A stretch of 64,000 bases of DNA from Collimonas sp. OK307 (lineage in GTDB: Bacteria; Pseudomonadota; Gammaproteobacteria; Burkholderiales; Burkholderiaceae_D): NCBI RefSeq assembly GCF_900113705.1, contig NZ_FOQI01000016.1:62001-126000 (forward strand). Reading direction: 5' to 3'. The notes below the pieces were generated by a model. The model did no database searches, was not told where the DNA came from, and saw only the letters and a program-made list of their open reading frames with translations. The translations under genes were made by a program, and so were the position numbers. This document shows, one piece after another, positions 36,723 to 45,903 of the stretch. The stretch's first letter is position 1, and each line of letters starts with the position of its first letter.

Positions 36723-37435
36723 AGAACCATGATTGCGGCGACAGCAATTGTCCACTTCCCGGCGTAGCTGTAAAGGACGCGGAAAAATCGGCCGCAGTTG
36801 CCGCGAAGGGCACAGTGTTGCATTACATTTACGATCCGATGTGCGGTTGGTGTTACGGCGCAGCACCTTTGCTGCAGGCCGCCCGCGAGGTCGACGGCCT
36901 GACGATCGGATTGCACGGCGGCGGCATGATGACCGGCAGCAATCGCAAACAGGTCAGCACGCAATTGCGCAACTACGTGATGCAGCATGATCATCGGATT
37001 GCGGCGATGACCGGCCAGCAATTCGGCGACGATTATTTTAACGGCCTGTTGCTCGACACCACGGCGGTACTGGACTCCGAGCCGCCGACCATGGCGATCC
37101 TGGCAGCCGAAGCAATCGCAGGGCGCGGCCTGGATATGCTGGCGCGGATACAGGCTGCGCATTACGTGCAAGGCTTGCGGGTTGCCGAACCTGCGGTGTT
37201 GCGCAATCTGGCAGCTGAGATTGGTCTGGAGCCAGCGCTCTTCTACAGCAAATTTGCCGAGCTTGAGGGCGCTGCCACCCAGGCCCACATTGCCGCCAGC
37301 CGTGCCTTGCTGGCGCGTGTCGGTGGACAGGGTTTTCCTACCTTTGTGTTGCAGCGTGGAACGCAAATCGAGATGCTGGATACTGGCCGTTTCTTTGGTC
37401 AGGCGGAGGCCTGGAAAGCGCTCCTGGGCACCTGA
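36716..37435 (+). CDS. DsbA-family thioredoxin-fold oxidoreductase
   Basis: 239-aa thioredoxin-fold protein with an active-site CGWC (Cys43, Cys46 in DPMCGWCYGAAP) and an inserted helical domain, resembling the FrnE/DsbA-like cytosolic oxidoreductases. There is no signal peptide, so it is likely cytoplasmic. The N-terminal 20 residues carry two extra Cys. A cis-Pro loop is visible (QGFPTFVL). Translational coupling to the MBL-fold gene (ATG inside its last codons) suggests joint function. Confidence 0.85.
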   Translation: MVENHDCGDSNCPLPGVAVKDAEKSAAVAAKGTVLHYIYDPMCGWCYGAAPLLQAAREVDGLTIGLHGGGMMTGSNRKQVSTQLRNYVMQHDHRIAAMTGQQFGDDYFNGLLLDTTAVLDSEPPTMAILAAEAIAGRGLDMLARIQAAHYVQGLRVAEPAVLRNLAAEIGLEPALFYSKFAELEGAATQAHIAASRALLARVGGQGFPTFVLQRGTQIEMLDTGRFFGQAEAWKALLGT

Positions 37436-37480
37436 CGGGCACCTGGCTCAGGTCCGTGGTTTATGGAATTTTCTCCCTCG

Positions 37481-37506
37481 GAAAGCCCGCTATAAAGCGG
37501 GCTTTC
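37481..37506 (+). terminator. Terminator of the MBL-DsbA operon
   Basis: 11-bp perfect stem GAAAGCCCGCT / AGCGGGCTTTC with a 4-nt loop, followed by a T-rich stretch (TTATTTT). Confidence 0.8.
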
Positions 37507-37820
37507 CTTATTTTGGAATCCGCTGTCTCATGCAGTCGTTGTAGTTCCGTATGGAAATATTTATAAAAATCAATTTGTTGTTATTTTGTAGTTATTTAAT
37601 GCTAACTAGTCGTTATATAACGCTAAGATTATCAATTTCCGTGATGCTGTTTAGCAACATCAACGCCTTTTTTTTGCGTTTCATGACACCTTTGTATTGT
37701 ATCGGCCAAGTGCCGACGGTAAGGTTGCAAGCAATTTTCAACTAAGTAATTTGACGTAAAACACGGGGCGCCCAATTGTCCTGGATAAGTGTTTGCTGCA
37801 AGTTAATACCGAGTAAAAGT
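37507..37820. other. AT-rich intergenic region ahead of the autotransporter
   Basis: About 310 bp, clearly more AT-rich than the surroundings. A short open frame at 37551-37745 has no recognisable features and looks spurious. The region probably holds the autotransporter promoter; no specific boxes can be assigned with confidence. Confidence 0.5.
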
Positions 37821-40646
37821 ATGAATCGCAAACATGCAGGTCGTTTTCCCTTATCAGTTGTTTCCATAGCAGTATTGAGCATGCTGGCGGCGTGCGGCGG
37901 CGGTGGCGGTGGTTCTTCCAGCCCCGGCGACAATACCCAGCAGCCGGTGCCAACCACCACCACGCCGAATCCTCCAGCCGCCGCACCGCAAAGCGCTGCT
38001 TCGGCACTTAATCCTGCCGACCCCAGCAACGCCGCCAGCGCCCATGCGCGCGGCATCGTCGGCGCCGGCGTGTTGGTGGCACTTGTCGATACGGACTTTA
38101 ACGTTGCCGATCCGGAATTTGCCGGACGCCTGACCAAAACCGTGTACAACAGCGGCGGCGCGGGTAATCTGCACGGCAGCGAAGTGGCAGAAGCGCTTGG
38201 CGGAACCAGCTATGGTGTGGCGCCGCAGGTCAGCATGCTGGGCGCCGCAGTCGGCACCGGCGGTGACAACGTTTCTTTCAACAGCTCAACCTATCAGGAT
38301 TTGTACAACAAGGGTGCGCGCATCTTTAACCAGTCGAACGCCTTCGGTTCGATTGCGACGCCAGGTAACAACGGCCCGACTTTCTACAATATTTATCAAC
38401 CGTTCGTGGCGCAAGGCAGCCTGTTTATATGGGCCGCCGGCAACGATGGCAGCGCCCATCCCAGCCTGACTGCAGGCTTGCCCGCCTTGTATCCGGACCT
38501 GCAAAAAGGCTGGATCACCGTGGTGGCGGTGAACGCCGCCGGCGGCGCGCAAGGATACTCCAGCAGCGACACTACGCCGGGCGTGCTTTCCAGCTATTCG
38601 AACCGTTGCGGGGAAGCCGCCAACTGGTGCCTTGCGGCACCGGGCGATTTTATCTCTGCCACGGCCGGCGGCCGGGTCTACGGTACCTCGTTCGCCACGC
38701 CAGCGGTCACCGGTGCAGCTGCGTTGGTGCAGCAAGCCTTTCCATGGATGAGCGCCGACCAGATTCGGCAAACCATCTTGTCGACAGCGACCAGCATGGG
38801 CGATACAGCCACTTATGGCTGGGGTTTGCTGAATGCCAGCAAAGCGGCCAACGGCCCGGCCTTGTTTGATACGCGGCTGACGCTGGGCGGCAACTTCGTC
38901 GCCAAGTTCGACTCTGTCAGTTCTACCTTTGGCAACGATATCGGCGGCAATTCTGGCCTGCTGAAAGATGGCAGCGGCACTTTGACCCTGGCTGGCAATA
39001 ACACCTACAGCGGCGCCAGTGAAGTACTGAAAGGCACGCTAAATGTGACCGGATCGGTTGCCACTTCGGTCACCATCGACAGTGCCGGTATCTTGTCCGG
39101 CGACGGCGGCCGCATCGGTGGCAGCGTGGCCAACTACGGTCGTCTCAGCAATACCGGCAATGGCATGACGATTGCAGGCAACTACACGGCGTCGGCCAGC
39201 TCGGTGCTGGCTAATCAATTCAATTCGACCTTGACTGTAGGGGGTAACGCTACCCTGGGTAATTCGCATCTGGTCGCTACCACGCCGGTTGGCAGCAGCG
39301 ATCCGTCGGGCTATGTGGCGCAGCAAGTGGGCGTCAAAGGCAAGGTGCTGACTGCCGCCAACGGCGTATCCGGCCAATTCCAGAATGTCTCGTTCGAACA
39401 TGACGGCACGGCTTTTAATCCGGGTACCTTCTTGAGCGCGTCGCTTGCTTACACTGCCAATGAGGTCGACCTGACTATCGCGCGTAACGATGTCAACGCG
39501 GTTGCCGCGCAGTCGTTTGCAGCTGATCCTACCCGTAGCAATAGTGCCGCCAATGTCGAGCAAGGACTGAAGGCAGCCGATGCCATGGTCGCCAGCGGCA
39601 ACACTGGCAGCAACAACAATGCTTTCCTTACTAGCGCCGCAGCGCTGCAACGCACTCCGGATATCGCTGCCGCGGCACAAGTGCTGGACAGTTTATCGGG
39701 CCAGATTTATGCCTCGTCGCAGGCGCTGACTTTCCAGCAATCGCAAGCTATCAATCGCGACTTGTCGAACCGCTTGTCGTTGCTGGCCAGCCCGGTGTCC
39801 GGTAATACCAAAGCCGGCTTGTGGGCCAGCGTGATCGGCGCTACCGGCAAGCTGGGTGAATCGGGATATGCGTCTGCCGACACTTCAACCTGGGGCGGAC
39901 AATTCGGTTTTGACACGCATCTGAATGACAAGGCGATTGTCGGAGCGGCGCTGTCCTATTCGGAAAGCAAGGCCAGCTTCGATCGAAACACCGGTACCGC
40001 AAACAGTCAGAATACCGGCTTGTCCATGTATGGCCGCTACGCGCTCAGCAATGACGGTATCTATGTTTCCGGTCGCGCCGGGGTCGCCAGCATTACCAGC
40101 AAAATCAATCGCACTGCAATCCTCGGCACTGAAGTGGACAGCCTGTCCGGCAACCACACGGACAGCATGATATCTGCCTATGCAGAAACCGGCTACGTGC
40201 GCAATCTGTCGGTAACATCGACGTTGACGCCGTTTGCCGGCATCAGCTACGACCGCCTCAAGCGCGGCGGTTTTACCGAAGCTGGCAGTCCGTTCGGCCT
40301 GACCGCCGGCAGCAGCGCATATCAGCAGACCGCGAGCGTGCTGGGTTTGCGTGGCGACGCCAAACTCGACTGGCTAGGTGGCGTCACCAACTTGCAAGCC
40401 TACGCTGCCTGGCAGCATGGCTTCAATGACGGCAAGCTGGATTTCAATGCCGCCTTCGTGGGCGCGCCGGCAGCCGGCTTTACGGTGCAAGGTATCGGCC
40501 TGCCGCGCAATAGCGGCTGGGCTGGCATTGGTATCTCGAGTGCGCTGGCGAAGAATTGGAGCTGGTACGCCAATTACGACGCCCAGTTTGGCAAGGGTGG
40601 GCTGGTCAACAACGTATTTTCGGCAGGCATGCGCAAAGCGTTTTGA
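37821..40646 (+). CDS. Subtilisin-type (S8) serine protease autotransporter with lipobox
   Basis: 941-aa type Va secreted protein. The N-terminal signal ends in a lipobox (LAAC, Cys25) followed by a glycine/serine/proline linker. The S8 protease domain has Asp90 (VDTD), His118 (NLHGSEVAEA) and Ser290 (GTSFATPA). One autotransporter-associated beta-strand repeat lies near residues 375-415 (GSGTLTLAGNNTYSG). The C-terminal 270 residues form the translocator barrel ending MRKAF, with terminal Phe. Lipidated subtilisin autotransporters such as NalP and SphB1 process other surface proteins. ATG 37821 follows a GAG site and gives a canonical signal. Confidence 0.93.
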   Translation: MNRKHAGRFPLSVVSIAVLSMLAACGGGGGGSSSPGDNTQQPVPTTTTPNPPAAAPQSAASALNPADPSNAASAHARGIVGAGVLVALVDTDFNVADPEFAGRLTKTVYNSGGAGNLHGSEVAEALGGTSYGVAPQVSMLGAAVGTGGDNVSFNSSTYQDLYNKGARIFNQSNAFGSIATPGNNGPTFYNIYQPFVAQGSLFIWAAGNDGSAHPSLTAGLPALYPDLQKGWITVVAVNAAGGAQGYSSSDTTPGVLSSYSNRCGEAANWCLAAPGDFISATAGGRVYGTSFATPAVTGAAALVQQAFPWMSADQIRQTILSTATSMGDTATYGWGLLNASKAANGPALFDTRLTLGGNFVAKFDSVSSTFGNDIGGNSGLLKDGSGTLTLAGNNTYSGASEVLKGTLNVTGSVATSVTIDSAGILSGDGGRIGGSVANYGRLSNTGNGMTIAGNYTASASSVLANQFNSTLTVGGNATLGNSHLVATTPVGSSDPSGYVAQQVGVKGKVLTAANGVSGQFQNVSFEHDGTAFNPGTFLSASLAYTANEVDLTIARNDVNAVAAQSFAADPTRSNSAANVEQGLKAADAMVASGNTGSNNNAFLTSAAALQRTPDIAAAAQVLDSLSGQIYASSQALTFQQSQAINRDLSNRLSLLASPVSGNTKAGLWASVIGATGKLGESGYASADTSTWGGQFGFDTHLNDKAIVGAALSYSESKASFDRNTGTANSQNTGLSMYGRYALSNDGIYVSGRAGVASITSKINRTAILGTEVDSLSGNHTDSMISAYAETGYVRNLSVTSTLTPFAGISYDRLKRGGFTEAGSPFGLTAGSSAYQQTASVLGLRGDAKLDWLGGVTNLQAYAAWQHGFNDGKLDFNAAFVGAPAAGFTVQGIGLPRNSGWAGIGISSALAKNWSWYANYDAQFGKGGLVNNVFSAGMRKAF

Positions 40647-40703
40647 TGAATCTGTATCGATTGTGATCAGCGATGATCGCGATGGTGTTTAAACAAACGG
40701 CCT

Positions 40704-40741
40704 CGGCCTGTATAGCTCGTAAGAGTTATACAGGCCGTTTT
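40704..40741 (+). terminator. Terminator downstream of the autotransporter
   Basis: Long stem: CGGCCTGTATA / TATACAGGCCG, continued inward by four further pairs around a GTAA loop, then TTTT. It lies between convergent genes and may serve both. Confidence 0.85.
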
Positions 40742-40773
40742 GCAATGAAACGGATTTTGCTACAGGTTACAAC

Positions 40774-41934
40774 TTATGCAACCGCTTTCAATTTATTGAA
40801 ATCGGTATTGCTGGCCGGTGCGAAACCGCCATGGGCAGGTGCGTGGCTAGCATAGTACTGGCCGAAGCGGTTGGCCAGGAAATCTGTCAACGTGGCTTGC
40901 TCTTGCCGCACAAAACCGCTTTGCGGCAAGACGCCGGTCACCACCAGATCAACCATGGCGCAGATGCCGGCTGCGGTAGTCAGCTGGATCGCCGACAGCA
41001 ACTGGCCGTTGACGTGCTGGCTATAGATTTTCTTGGCATAGGTTTCTTGCTCAAGACGGCCATCGCGCATGCCGCTGACGCTGACGAAGGTCAGCACCAC
41101 ATCCTGCTTGGTGATCGGGATAGAGGTTTCCAGCACTTCCTTCAGGATCGGACGGCGTTCCAGCTTGCCCAGTTGCAGGTCACGCACAAGGATCTTGATG
41201 ATGTCGCGATGGCCGGGATAACGCACGGTCTTGTAATCCAGGTTCTGCACCCGGTCGCGCAGGCTTTCGCACAAAGTGCCCAGGCCGCCCGAAGTGTTGA
41301 ATGCCTCGTAATCGACGCCGTCGAGCGAGAAATGTTCCAGCTCTTCCAGTGGCGAAGTTTCGCGCAGGACGCCGTCGACAATCGCTTCGCAAGGATTGCA
41401 GTACTCGTTGATCAGGCCGTCGGTACTCCAGGTCAGATTGTATTTGAGCGCATTGCTAGGATAGGTCGGCAACGCGCCGACGCGCATCTTCACATCGTGC
41501 AATTGCTCGAAGCGGCTTGCCACATCGTTCGCCACAATCGAAATGAAGCCTGGCGCCAGGCCGCATTGCGGCACAAAGGCGGTGTTTGAATCAAGCGCCA
41601 GCGATTTGACGAAGCGGGTGCTTTCGACATCTTCGGTTAAATCGAAATAATGCGACTTAGCCGCTTTGGCAGCAGCGGCGATGACCGGCGTCAGGAAATA
41701 TGGACAGGCCGATAGCGTCACATCATGGCCGCTGATCAACTTGGTCACCGTCGGCGCGTGAGAAATATCGGCCAGAATCGTGGTGACGTTGGGAAAGCCG
41801 GCTTGCTTTACATACTCCAGCCGTTGCGGATCGCGGTCGGCCACTGTCAAGATGTAATCGCCAGTGTGGGACAACAGGTTAAGAATGGCATCGCCGATTT
41901 TGCCGGCGCCTAAAAGTATCAGTTTGGTAGTCAT
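40774..41934 (-). CDS. Saccharopine dehydrogenase family oxidoreductase (probable lysine catabolism)
   Basis: 386-aa NAD(P)-binding protein. The N-terminal Rossmann motif is GAGKIGDAI (residues 8-16); later blocks ADRDPQRLEYV, CPYFLTPVIAAAAKA and CGLAPGF fit the saccharopine dehydrogenase / L-lysine 6-dehydrogenase group. ATG 41934 is preferred over a GTG 12 bp upstream because GTGAG then serves as the ribosome-binding site. Divergent from an Lrp/AsnC regulator, a frequent pairing for amino acid catabolic genes. Exact substrate unproven. Confidence 0.87.
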   Translation of the reverse strand: MTTKLILLGAGKIGDAILNLLSHTGDYILTVADRDPQRLEYVKQAGFPNVTTILADISHAPTVTKLISGHDVTLSACPYFLTPVIAAAAKAAKSHYFDLTEDVESTRFVKSLALDSNTAFVPQCGLAPGFISIVANDVASRFEQLHDVKMRVGALPTYPSNALKYNLTWSTDGLINEYCNPCEAIVDGVLRETSPLEELEHFSLDGVDYEAFNTSGGLGTLCESLRDRVQNLDYKTVRYPGHRDIIKILVRDLQLGKLERRPILKEVLETSIPITKQDVVLTFVSVSGMRDGRLEQETYAKKIYSQHVNGQLLSAIQLTTAAGICAMVDLVVTGVLPQSGFVRQEQATLTDFLANRFGQYYASHAPAHGGFAPASNTDFNKLKAVA

Positions 41935-42025
41935 GTCGTTGCTCACGTTGGTGTTTTAGTCAATGCTGCAGTTCTGCTGAAGCAATTGTAAATTCAAGCG
42001 AAGTCAGATAATAGAGTGTAAATAG

Positions 42026-42060
42026 TCGTCAATATGTATAATAACGATACGTTTTGACGA
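42026..42060. promoter_or_regulatory. Lrp-type operator dyad and promoter in the divergent region
   Basis: Imperfect 35-bp palindrome centred on 42043: outer arms TCGTCAA / TTGACGA and inner GTAT / ATAC share one centre. A perfect TATAAT (42037-42042) lies within it, facing the Lrp-type gene. Placement suggests autoregulation and control of the dehydrogenase gene. Confidence 0.6.
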
Positions 42061-42115
42061 AAATTAAAGATTAAATGTCGCGATGGTAGATAAGTGAGAG
42101 AGAAATGAGAGAGAC

Positions 42116-42562
42116 ATGAGAGATAAGCTTGACGAAGTCGACCACAAAATCCTGGCATTGCTGATGGATGATGCCCGACTCTCCATGGCCACCATTGCGA
42201 AGCGGGTAGGCATCGCCAGGACCACTGCGATAGCCCGTCTGGCGGCGATGGAAAAGAAGGGCGTGATCGCCGGTTACGGCGTGCGCCTCGATCTGGAGTT
42301 ATACCAGCCGGCAGTGCGTGCTTACGTCGGTATCTCCATCGATTCCCGCAATGCGCCGCTGTTGGTGCAGCAGCTGCAAACAATGTCGCAGGTGGAAACC
42401 TTGTGCGCGGTGAGCGGCGTGATCGACTATATGCTGACCCTGCGCTGCCAGTCCACCGATGAGCTTGACCGTTTGCTGGACCAGATCGGCGCGATGGAAG
42501 GGGTAAGGCACACCTCGACTTCGATCATCCTCAGCAAGCGTATCGATCGCGGGCCGATTTGA
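42116..42562 (+). CDS. Lrp/AsnC family regulator
   Basis: 148-aa regulator with N-terminal HTH (LDEVDHKILALLMDDARLSMATIAKRVGIARTTAIARL) and C-terminal RAM effector domain (VETLCAVSGVIDYMLTLRC). It is divergent from the saccharopine dehydrogenase-family gene, which it likely regulates in response to lysine or a related amino acid. Confidence 0.92.
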   Translation: MRDKLDEVDHKILALLMDDARLSMATIAKRVGIARTTAIARLAAMEKKGVIAGYGVRLDLELYQPAVRAYVGISIDSRNAPLLVQQLQTMSQVETLCAVSGVIDYMLTLRCQSTDELDRLLDQIGAMEGVRHTSTSIILSKRIDRGPI

Positions 42563-42639
42563 TTCCCCGGGAGATATGTGTTTTATATATAACTGTTATG
42601 CGAATAATAAAGCAGACATGCATGCTGCACTGCCATATA

Positions 42640-42715
42640 GTTACACCTGTCTCCTCCAACACCTCCTAAGGTTTGGATTCAACCCGCTACCGCAAGGTCT
42701 GGCGGGTTTTTTTTT
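42640..42715 (+). ncRNA. Candidate C-rich small RNA / structured 3' element
   Basis: Two consecutive hairpins. The first is CCAA(C)ACCT-CCTA-AGGTTTGG, whose arm and loop display CACCTCCT, similar to the anti-Shine-Dalgarno end of 16S rRNA and to CCUCC-motif sRNAs. The second is a Rho-independent terminator, AACCCGC / GCGGGTT with an inner ACC-GCAA-GGT, followed by nine T. It lies in the 200-bp gap after the Lrp-type gene. It may simply be that gene's 3' UTR and terminator; the terminator itself is certain. Confidence 0.45.
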
Positions 42716-42766
42716 GCCCGACTCCATTCCCCCTGCTTGCGCTAATATGCGCTCAGGAGGCGATAC

Positions 42767-43243
42767 ATGGATATGAATAAATCTACGGATCGGATTGAAA
42801 CAGCGATTGTGCTCAAAGCCGCACGTTCGCGGGTCTGGCGTGCGTTATCGAATGCGGAGCAATTCGGCGACTGGTTCGGGGTGGCGCTAAAGGGAAAAAC
42901 CTTCGCCGCCGGACAAACGGTCCGGGGACAAATTTCTCATACCGGTTACGAGCATCTGGTCTGGGAAGTCGTGATAGAACGCATGGTACCCGAGGAATTG
43001 CTGTCCTTCCGCTGGCATCCTTACGCGATTGACAGCGCCGTCGATTATTCGCAAGAACCGACCACGCTAGTCGTCTTCGAACTGACGGCTGTCGAGGAGG
43101 GTACCTTGCTGCGCGTGGTCGAATCCGGGTTTGACAATATCCCGGCGGAGCGGCGCCAGGAAGCGTTTCGCATGAACAGCAGCGGCTGGGAAGCGCAGAT
43201 GAAGAATATCGAGAAATATGTCGCTGCAGCCGTTACATGGTAA
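42767..43243 (+). CDS. SRPBCC (AHSA1-like) domain protein
   Basis: 158-aa START-like protein with the AHSA1 opening IVLKAARSRVWRALSNAEQFGDWFG and the C-terminal helix containing GWEAQMKNIEKYV. A perfect AGGAGG lies six bases before the ATG. Such proteins bind hydrophobic ligands; specific role unknown. It is convergent with the arsenic operon. Confidence 0.85.
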   Translation: MDMNKSTDRIETAIVLKAARSRVWRALSNAEQFGDWFGVALKGKTFAAGQTVRGQISHTGYEHLVWEVVIERMVPEELLSFRWHPYAIDSAVDYSQEPTTLVVFELTAVEEGTLLRVVESGFDNIPAERRQEAFRMNSSGWEAQMKNIEKYVAAAVTW

Positions 43244-43301
43244 CGCTGCATTGAAGCAGGTGTCGTTGCAAATTCGGGCTGCAAAATTCAGCGCATGTTC
43301 T

Positions 43302-44039
43302 CTAGATCGACTTTTGATTTACCCGCTTGCTTAACTGCTCCGCACTTTCCTTGCGTTCACTGTAACGGTCCGTCAGGAATCCGGATACATCACGCGTCAG
43401 CAAAGTAAACTTATACAGCTCTTCCATCACATCTACCACCCGCTCGTAGTAAGACGAAGGCTTCATGCGGCCGTTGTCGTCAAATTCCAGGAACGCCTTG
43501 GCGACCGAGGATTGATTCGGGATTGTGATCATCCGCATCCAGCGCCCCAATATGCGCATCTGGTTGAGGGCATTGAAGGATTGCGAGCCGCCGGAGACTT
43601 CCATGACGGCTAGCGTTTTACCTTGGGTTGGCCGTACCGCGCCTACCGATAACGGGATCCAGTCGATTTGCGCTTTCATTATGCCGGTCATGGCGCCATG
43701 CCGTTCGGGCGAGGTCCAAACCATGCCTTCGGCCCATGCGGCCAGCTCGCGCAACTCTTGCACTTTGGGATGAGTATCGGGTTCACCATCCGGTAACGGC
43801 AATCCTCGCGGATCGAAAATCCTGACTTCGCCACCCATCGCTTGCAGCAGGCGGGCGGCTTCCATCGTCAAAAAGCGGCTATAGGATTTTTCACGTAGCG
43901 AGCCATACAGCAATAGGAAACGCGGCGCATGGGTGGCGCGTGCGACGTTGGAAAAATCGGTCGCTAGTGGTGGATGAAATAATTCGGCGTCGAGGTTCGG
44001 TAAATCAAGCAGATGGTGTGACACGCTGTCCCTCCGCAT
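43302..44039 (-). CDS. arsH: ArsH NADPH-dependent FMN oxidoreductase
   Basis: 245-aa flavodoxin-like protein. [14 protein letters not shown] (FMN phosphate loop) and [22 protein letters not shown] are ArsH signatures. ArsH oxidises trivalent organoarsenicals. It is the last gene of the operon, and its start overlaps arsC by 35 bp. Confidence 0.95.
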   Translation of the reverse strand: MRRDSVSHHLLDLPNLDAELFHPPLATDFSNVARATHAPRFLLLYGSLREKSYSRFLTMEAARLLQAMGGEVRIFDPRGLPLPDGEPDTHPKVQELRELAAWAEGMVWTSPERHGAMTGIMKAQIDWIPLSVGAVRPTQGKTLAVMEVSGGSQSFNALNQMRILGRWMRMITIPNQSSVAKAFLEFDDNGRMKPSSYYERVVDVMEELYKFTLLTRDVSGFLTDRYSERKESAEQLSKRVNQKSI

Positions 44040-44436
44040 TGATCACGACTTCACCGTCTTCTTTAATGAACGCGCCGCGTTGCGCATGGGGCAGGATCTC
44101 CAGTACCAGTTCAGATGGCCGGCAAAGGCGCGTGCCTATGGCTGTCACGACAAAGGGGCGGTTGATCAAGATCGGATGCGCCAGCATCGCATCCAATAAC
44201 TGTTCGTCGCTCAAGCCCTGATCGTCCAGGCCCAGTTCGGCATAAGGAGTCCCTTTCTCGCGTATCGCCGCGCGCACAGTAAGACCAGCATCGCGGATCA
44301 GTTGTTGCAGCGTGCTGCGCGAAGGCGGACGCTGAAGATATTCGATAACTTCCGGTTCGTCGCCAGAGTTCCGGATCAGGGCCAGGGTATTGCGCGATGT
44401 GCCGCAGGCCGGGTTGTGATAAATCGTGATGGTCAT
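44005..44436 (-). CDS. arsC: Glutaredoxin-coupled arsenate reductase
   Basis: 143-aa ArsC of the E. coli plasmid R773 type: [10 protein letters not shown] with catalytic Cys11, and the arginine-rich [19 protein letters not shown] region. It reduces arsenate to arsenite for export by the adjacent Acr3. The 3' end overlaps arsH. Confidence 0.96.
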   Translation of the reverse strand: MTITIYHNPACGTSRNTLALIRNSGDEPEVIEYLQRPPSRSTLQQLIRDAGLTVRAAIREKGTPYAELGLDDQGLSDEQLLDAMLAHPILINRPFVVTAIGTRLCRPSELVLEILPHAQRGAFIKEDGEVVINAEGQRVTPSA

Positions 44437-44468
44437 GATGGTATTCCTTGTAGTCAGGGAAGTGGTTG

Positions 44469-45539
44469 TCAGTGCCCGGCTTCGTACCAGCCGCGGCTGC
44501 GGTTCACGATGCCGACCACCAGCAACATGGCCGGGACTTCGATCAGCACGCCAACCACAGTGGCGAGCGCGGCGCCGGATTTGAAACCGAACAAACTGAT
44601 CGCCGCTGCCACCGCCAACTCGAAAAAATTGGATGCGCCTATCAACGCAGACGGACCGGCGATCGAATGTTTTTCACCAACCACTCTGTTGAGCCAGTAA
44701 GCCAGCGCCGAGTTGAAGAACACTTGTATCAGGATCGGAATCGCCAGCAGCGCGATGACCAATGGCTGCTCGACGATGGCGTCGCCCTGGAACGCAAACA
44801 ACAAAATCAAAGTCAGCAACAGCGCCGAGATGGACCACGGCTGGATGCTGTGCATCGTTGCATCAAATGCCGCCTGGCCCCGGCGCAGCAATGCTTTACG
44901 CCATAGCTGGGCGATAATGACGGGAACCACGATATACAACACCACCGAAGTCAGCAGCGTCGCCCACGGCACCACGATGCTCGATACGCCCAGCAGCAGC
45001 GCCACCAGCGGCGCGAAAGCGAAGATCATGATCAGGTCGTTGATGGCCACTTGCGACAAGGTGAAATAAGGATCGCCGCCGGTCAGCCGGCTCCACACGA
45101 AAACCATCGCGGTGCATGGCGCAGCGGCCAGCAGGATCAGCCCGGCGACATAGGAATCGAGTTGCGCGGCCGGCAGATAGGGCGCGAACCAGTGGCGTAT
45201 GAATAACCAGCCGAGCAAGGCCATCGAGAATGGCTTGACCGCCCAGTTGATGAACAAAGTAACGCCGAAGCCGCGCGCATGTCCCTTCACCTGATGCCAT
45301 GCGGCGAAGTCGATCTTGAGCAGCATCGGAATAATCATTACCCAGATCAGCAAGCCAACCGGCAGATTCACCTTGGCGATCTCCAGGCCGCCGATTGTTT
45401 TTACGCTATGTGGAAACGCTTGTCCCAGCAATACGCCGATTACGATGCACAAGGCTACCCAGATTGTCAGGTAGCGTTCAAATACACTTAGCGAGGCAGT
45501 TTCGGTGCGCTGACCGATGACTTTGGTTGGGGTGGACAT
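44469..45539 (-). CDS. arsB: ACR3-family arsenite efflux permease
   Basis: 356-aa, ten-TM transporter of the Acr3 (BASS-related) family, not the ArsB family proper. APCTAMVFVWSRLTGGDP holds the essential Cys, and IGASNFFELAVAAAISLFG the second conserved motif. The ATG chosen removes an overlap with arsR and leaves a 22-bp gap. Exports arsenite or antimonite using the proton gradient. Confidence 0.95.
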   Translation of the reverse strand: MSTPTKVIGQRTETASLSVFERYLTIWVALCIVIGVLLGQAFPHSVKTIGGLEIAKVNLPVGLLIWVMIIPMLLKIDFAAWHQVKGHARGFGVTLFINWAVKPFSMALLGWLFIRHWFAPYLPAAQLDSYVAGLILLAAAPCTAMVFVWSRLTGGDPYFTLSQVAINDLIMIFAFAPLVALLLGVSSIVVPWATLLTSVVLYIVVPVIIAQLWRKALLRRGQAAFDATMHSIQPWSISALLLTLILLFAFQGDAIVEQPLVIALLAIPILIQVFFNSALAYWLNRVVGEKHSIAGPSALIGASNFFELAVAAAISLFGFKSGAALATVVGVLIEVPAMLLVVGIVNRSRGWYEAGH

Positions 45540-45561
45540 GGGTAAATTCCGTGTGTTGATC

Positions 45562-45891
45562 TCAAGCTGTCTGAGGGCAGCAAACTGCAGCTGGCGTACA
45601 GACGGCATTGCCGCTGCAGCAGTTTTCAGTCAGGAAGCCGATCAGGCCATTCATGGTGTCGAAATTGGCCGAGTAAATGACAAAGCGTCCTTCATGGCGA
45701 GAGCTCACCAATTGCGCATGCGAAAGCTCTTTCAGATGGAACGACAAGGAAGAGGGGGAAATGGACAACTGCTCACCGATTTTGCTGGCAGCCATGCCGT
45801 CAGGGCCGACCTGGACCAGCAGGCGGAAAACCGCGAGGCGGGATTCTTGCGCTAGTGCTGCAAGCGCGGTGATCATATTCTTGGATTCCAT
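45562..45891 (-). CDS. arsR: ArsR/SmtB family arsenic-responsive repressor
   Basis: 109-aa winged-helix repressor. HTH: AASKIGEQLSISPSSLSFHLKELSHAQLV. It lacks the E. coli-type ELCVC sensor in helix 3 and instead has Cys clusters at the C terminus (ENCCSGNAVC... VCC), as in Acidithiobacillus-type ArsR with a C-terminal arsenite site. It heads arsR-acr3-arsC-arsH and has a palindromic operator directly upstream. Confidence 0.95.
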   Translation of the reverse strand: MESKNMITALAALAQESRLAVFRLLVQVGPDGMAASKIGEQLSISPSSLSFHLKELSHAQLVSSRHEGRFVIYSANFDTMNGLIGFLTENCCSGNAVCTPAAVCCPQTA

Positions 45892-45903
45892 GGGTGGTCC
45901 TAA

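Noticed and set aside
37551-37745. 64-codon hydrophobic frame ahead of the autotransporter
   Set aside because: AT-rich DNA gives runs of Phe/Leu/Ile codons; no Shine-Dalgarno or family match.
42576-42776. 66-codon frame overlapping the C-rich hairpins
   Set aside because: It crosses a strong terminator and runs into the SRPBCC ribosome-binding site.
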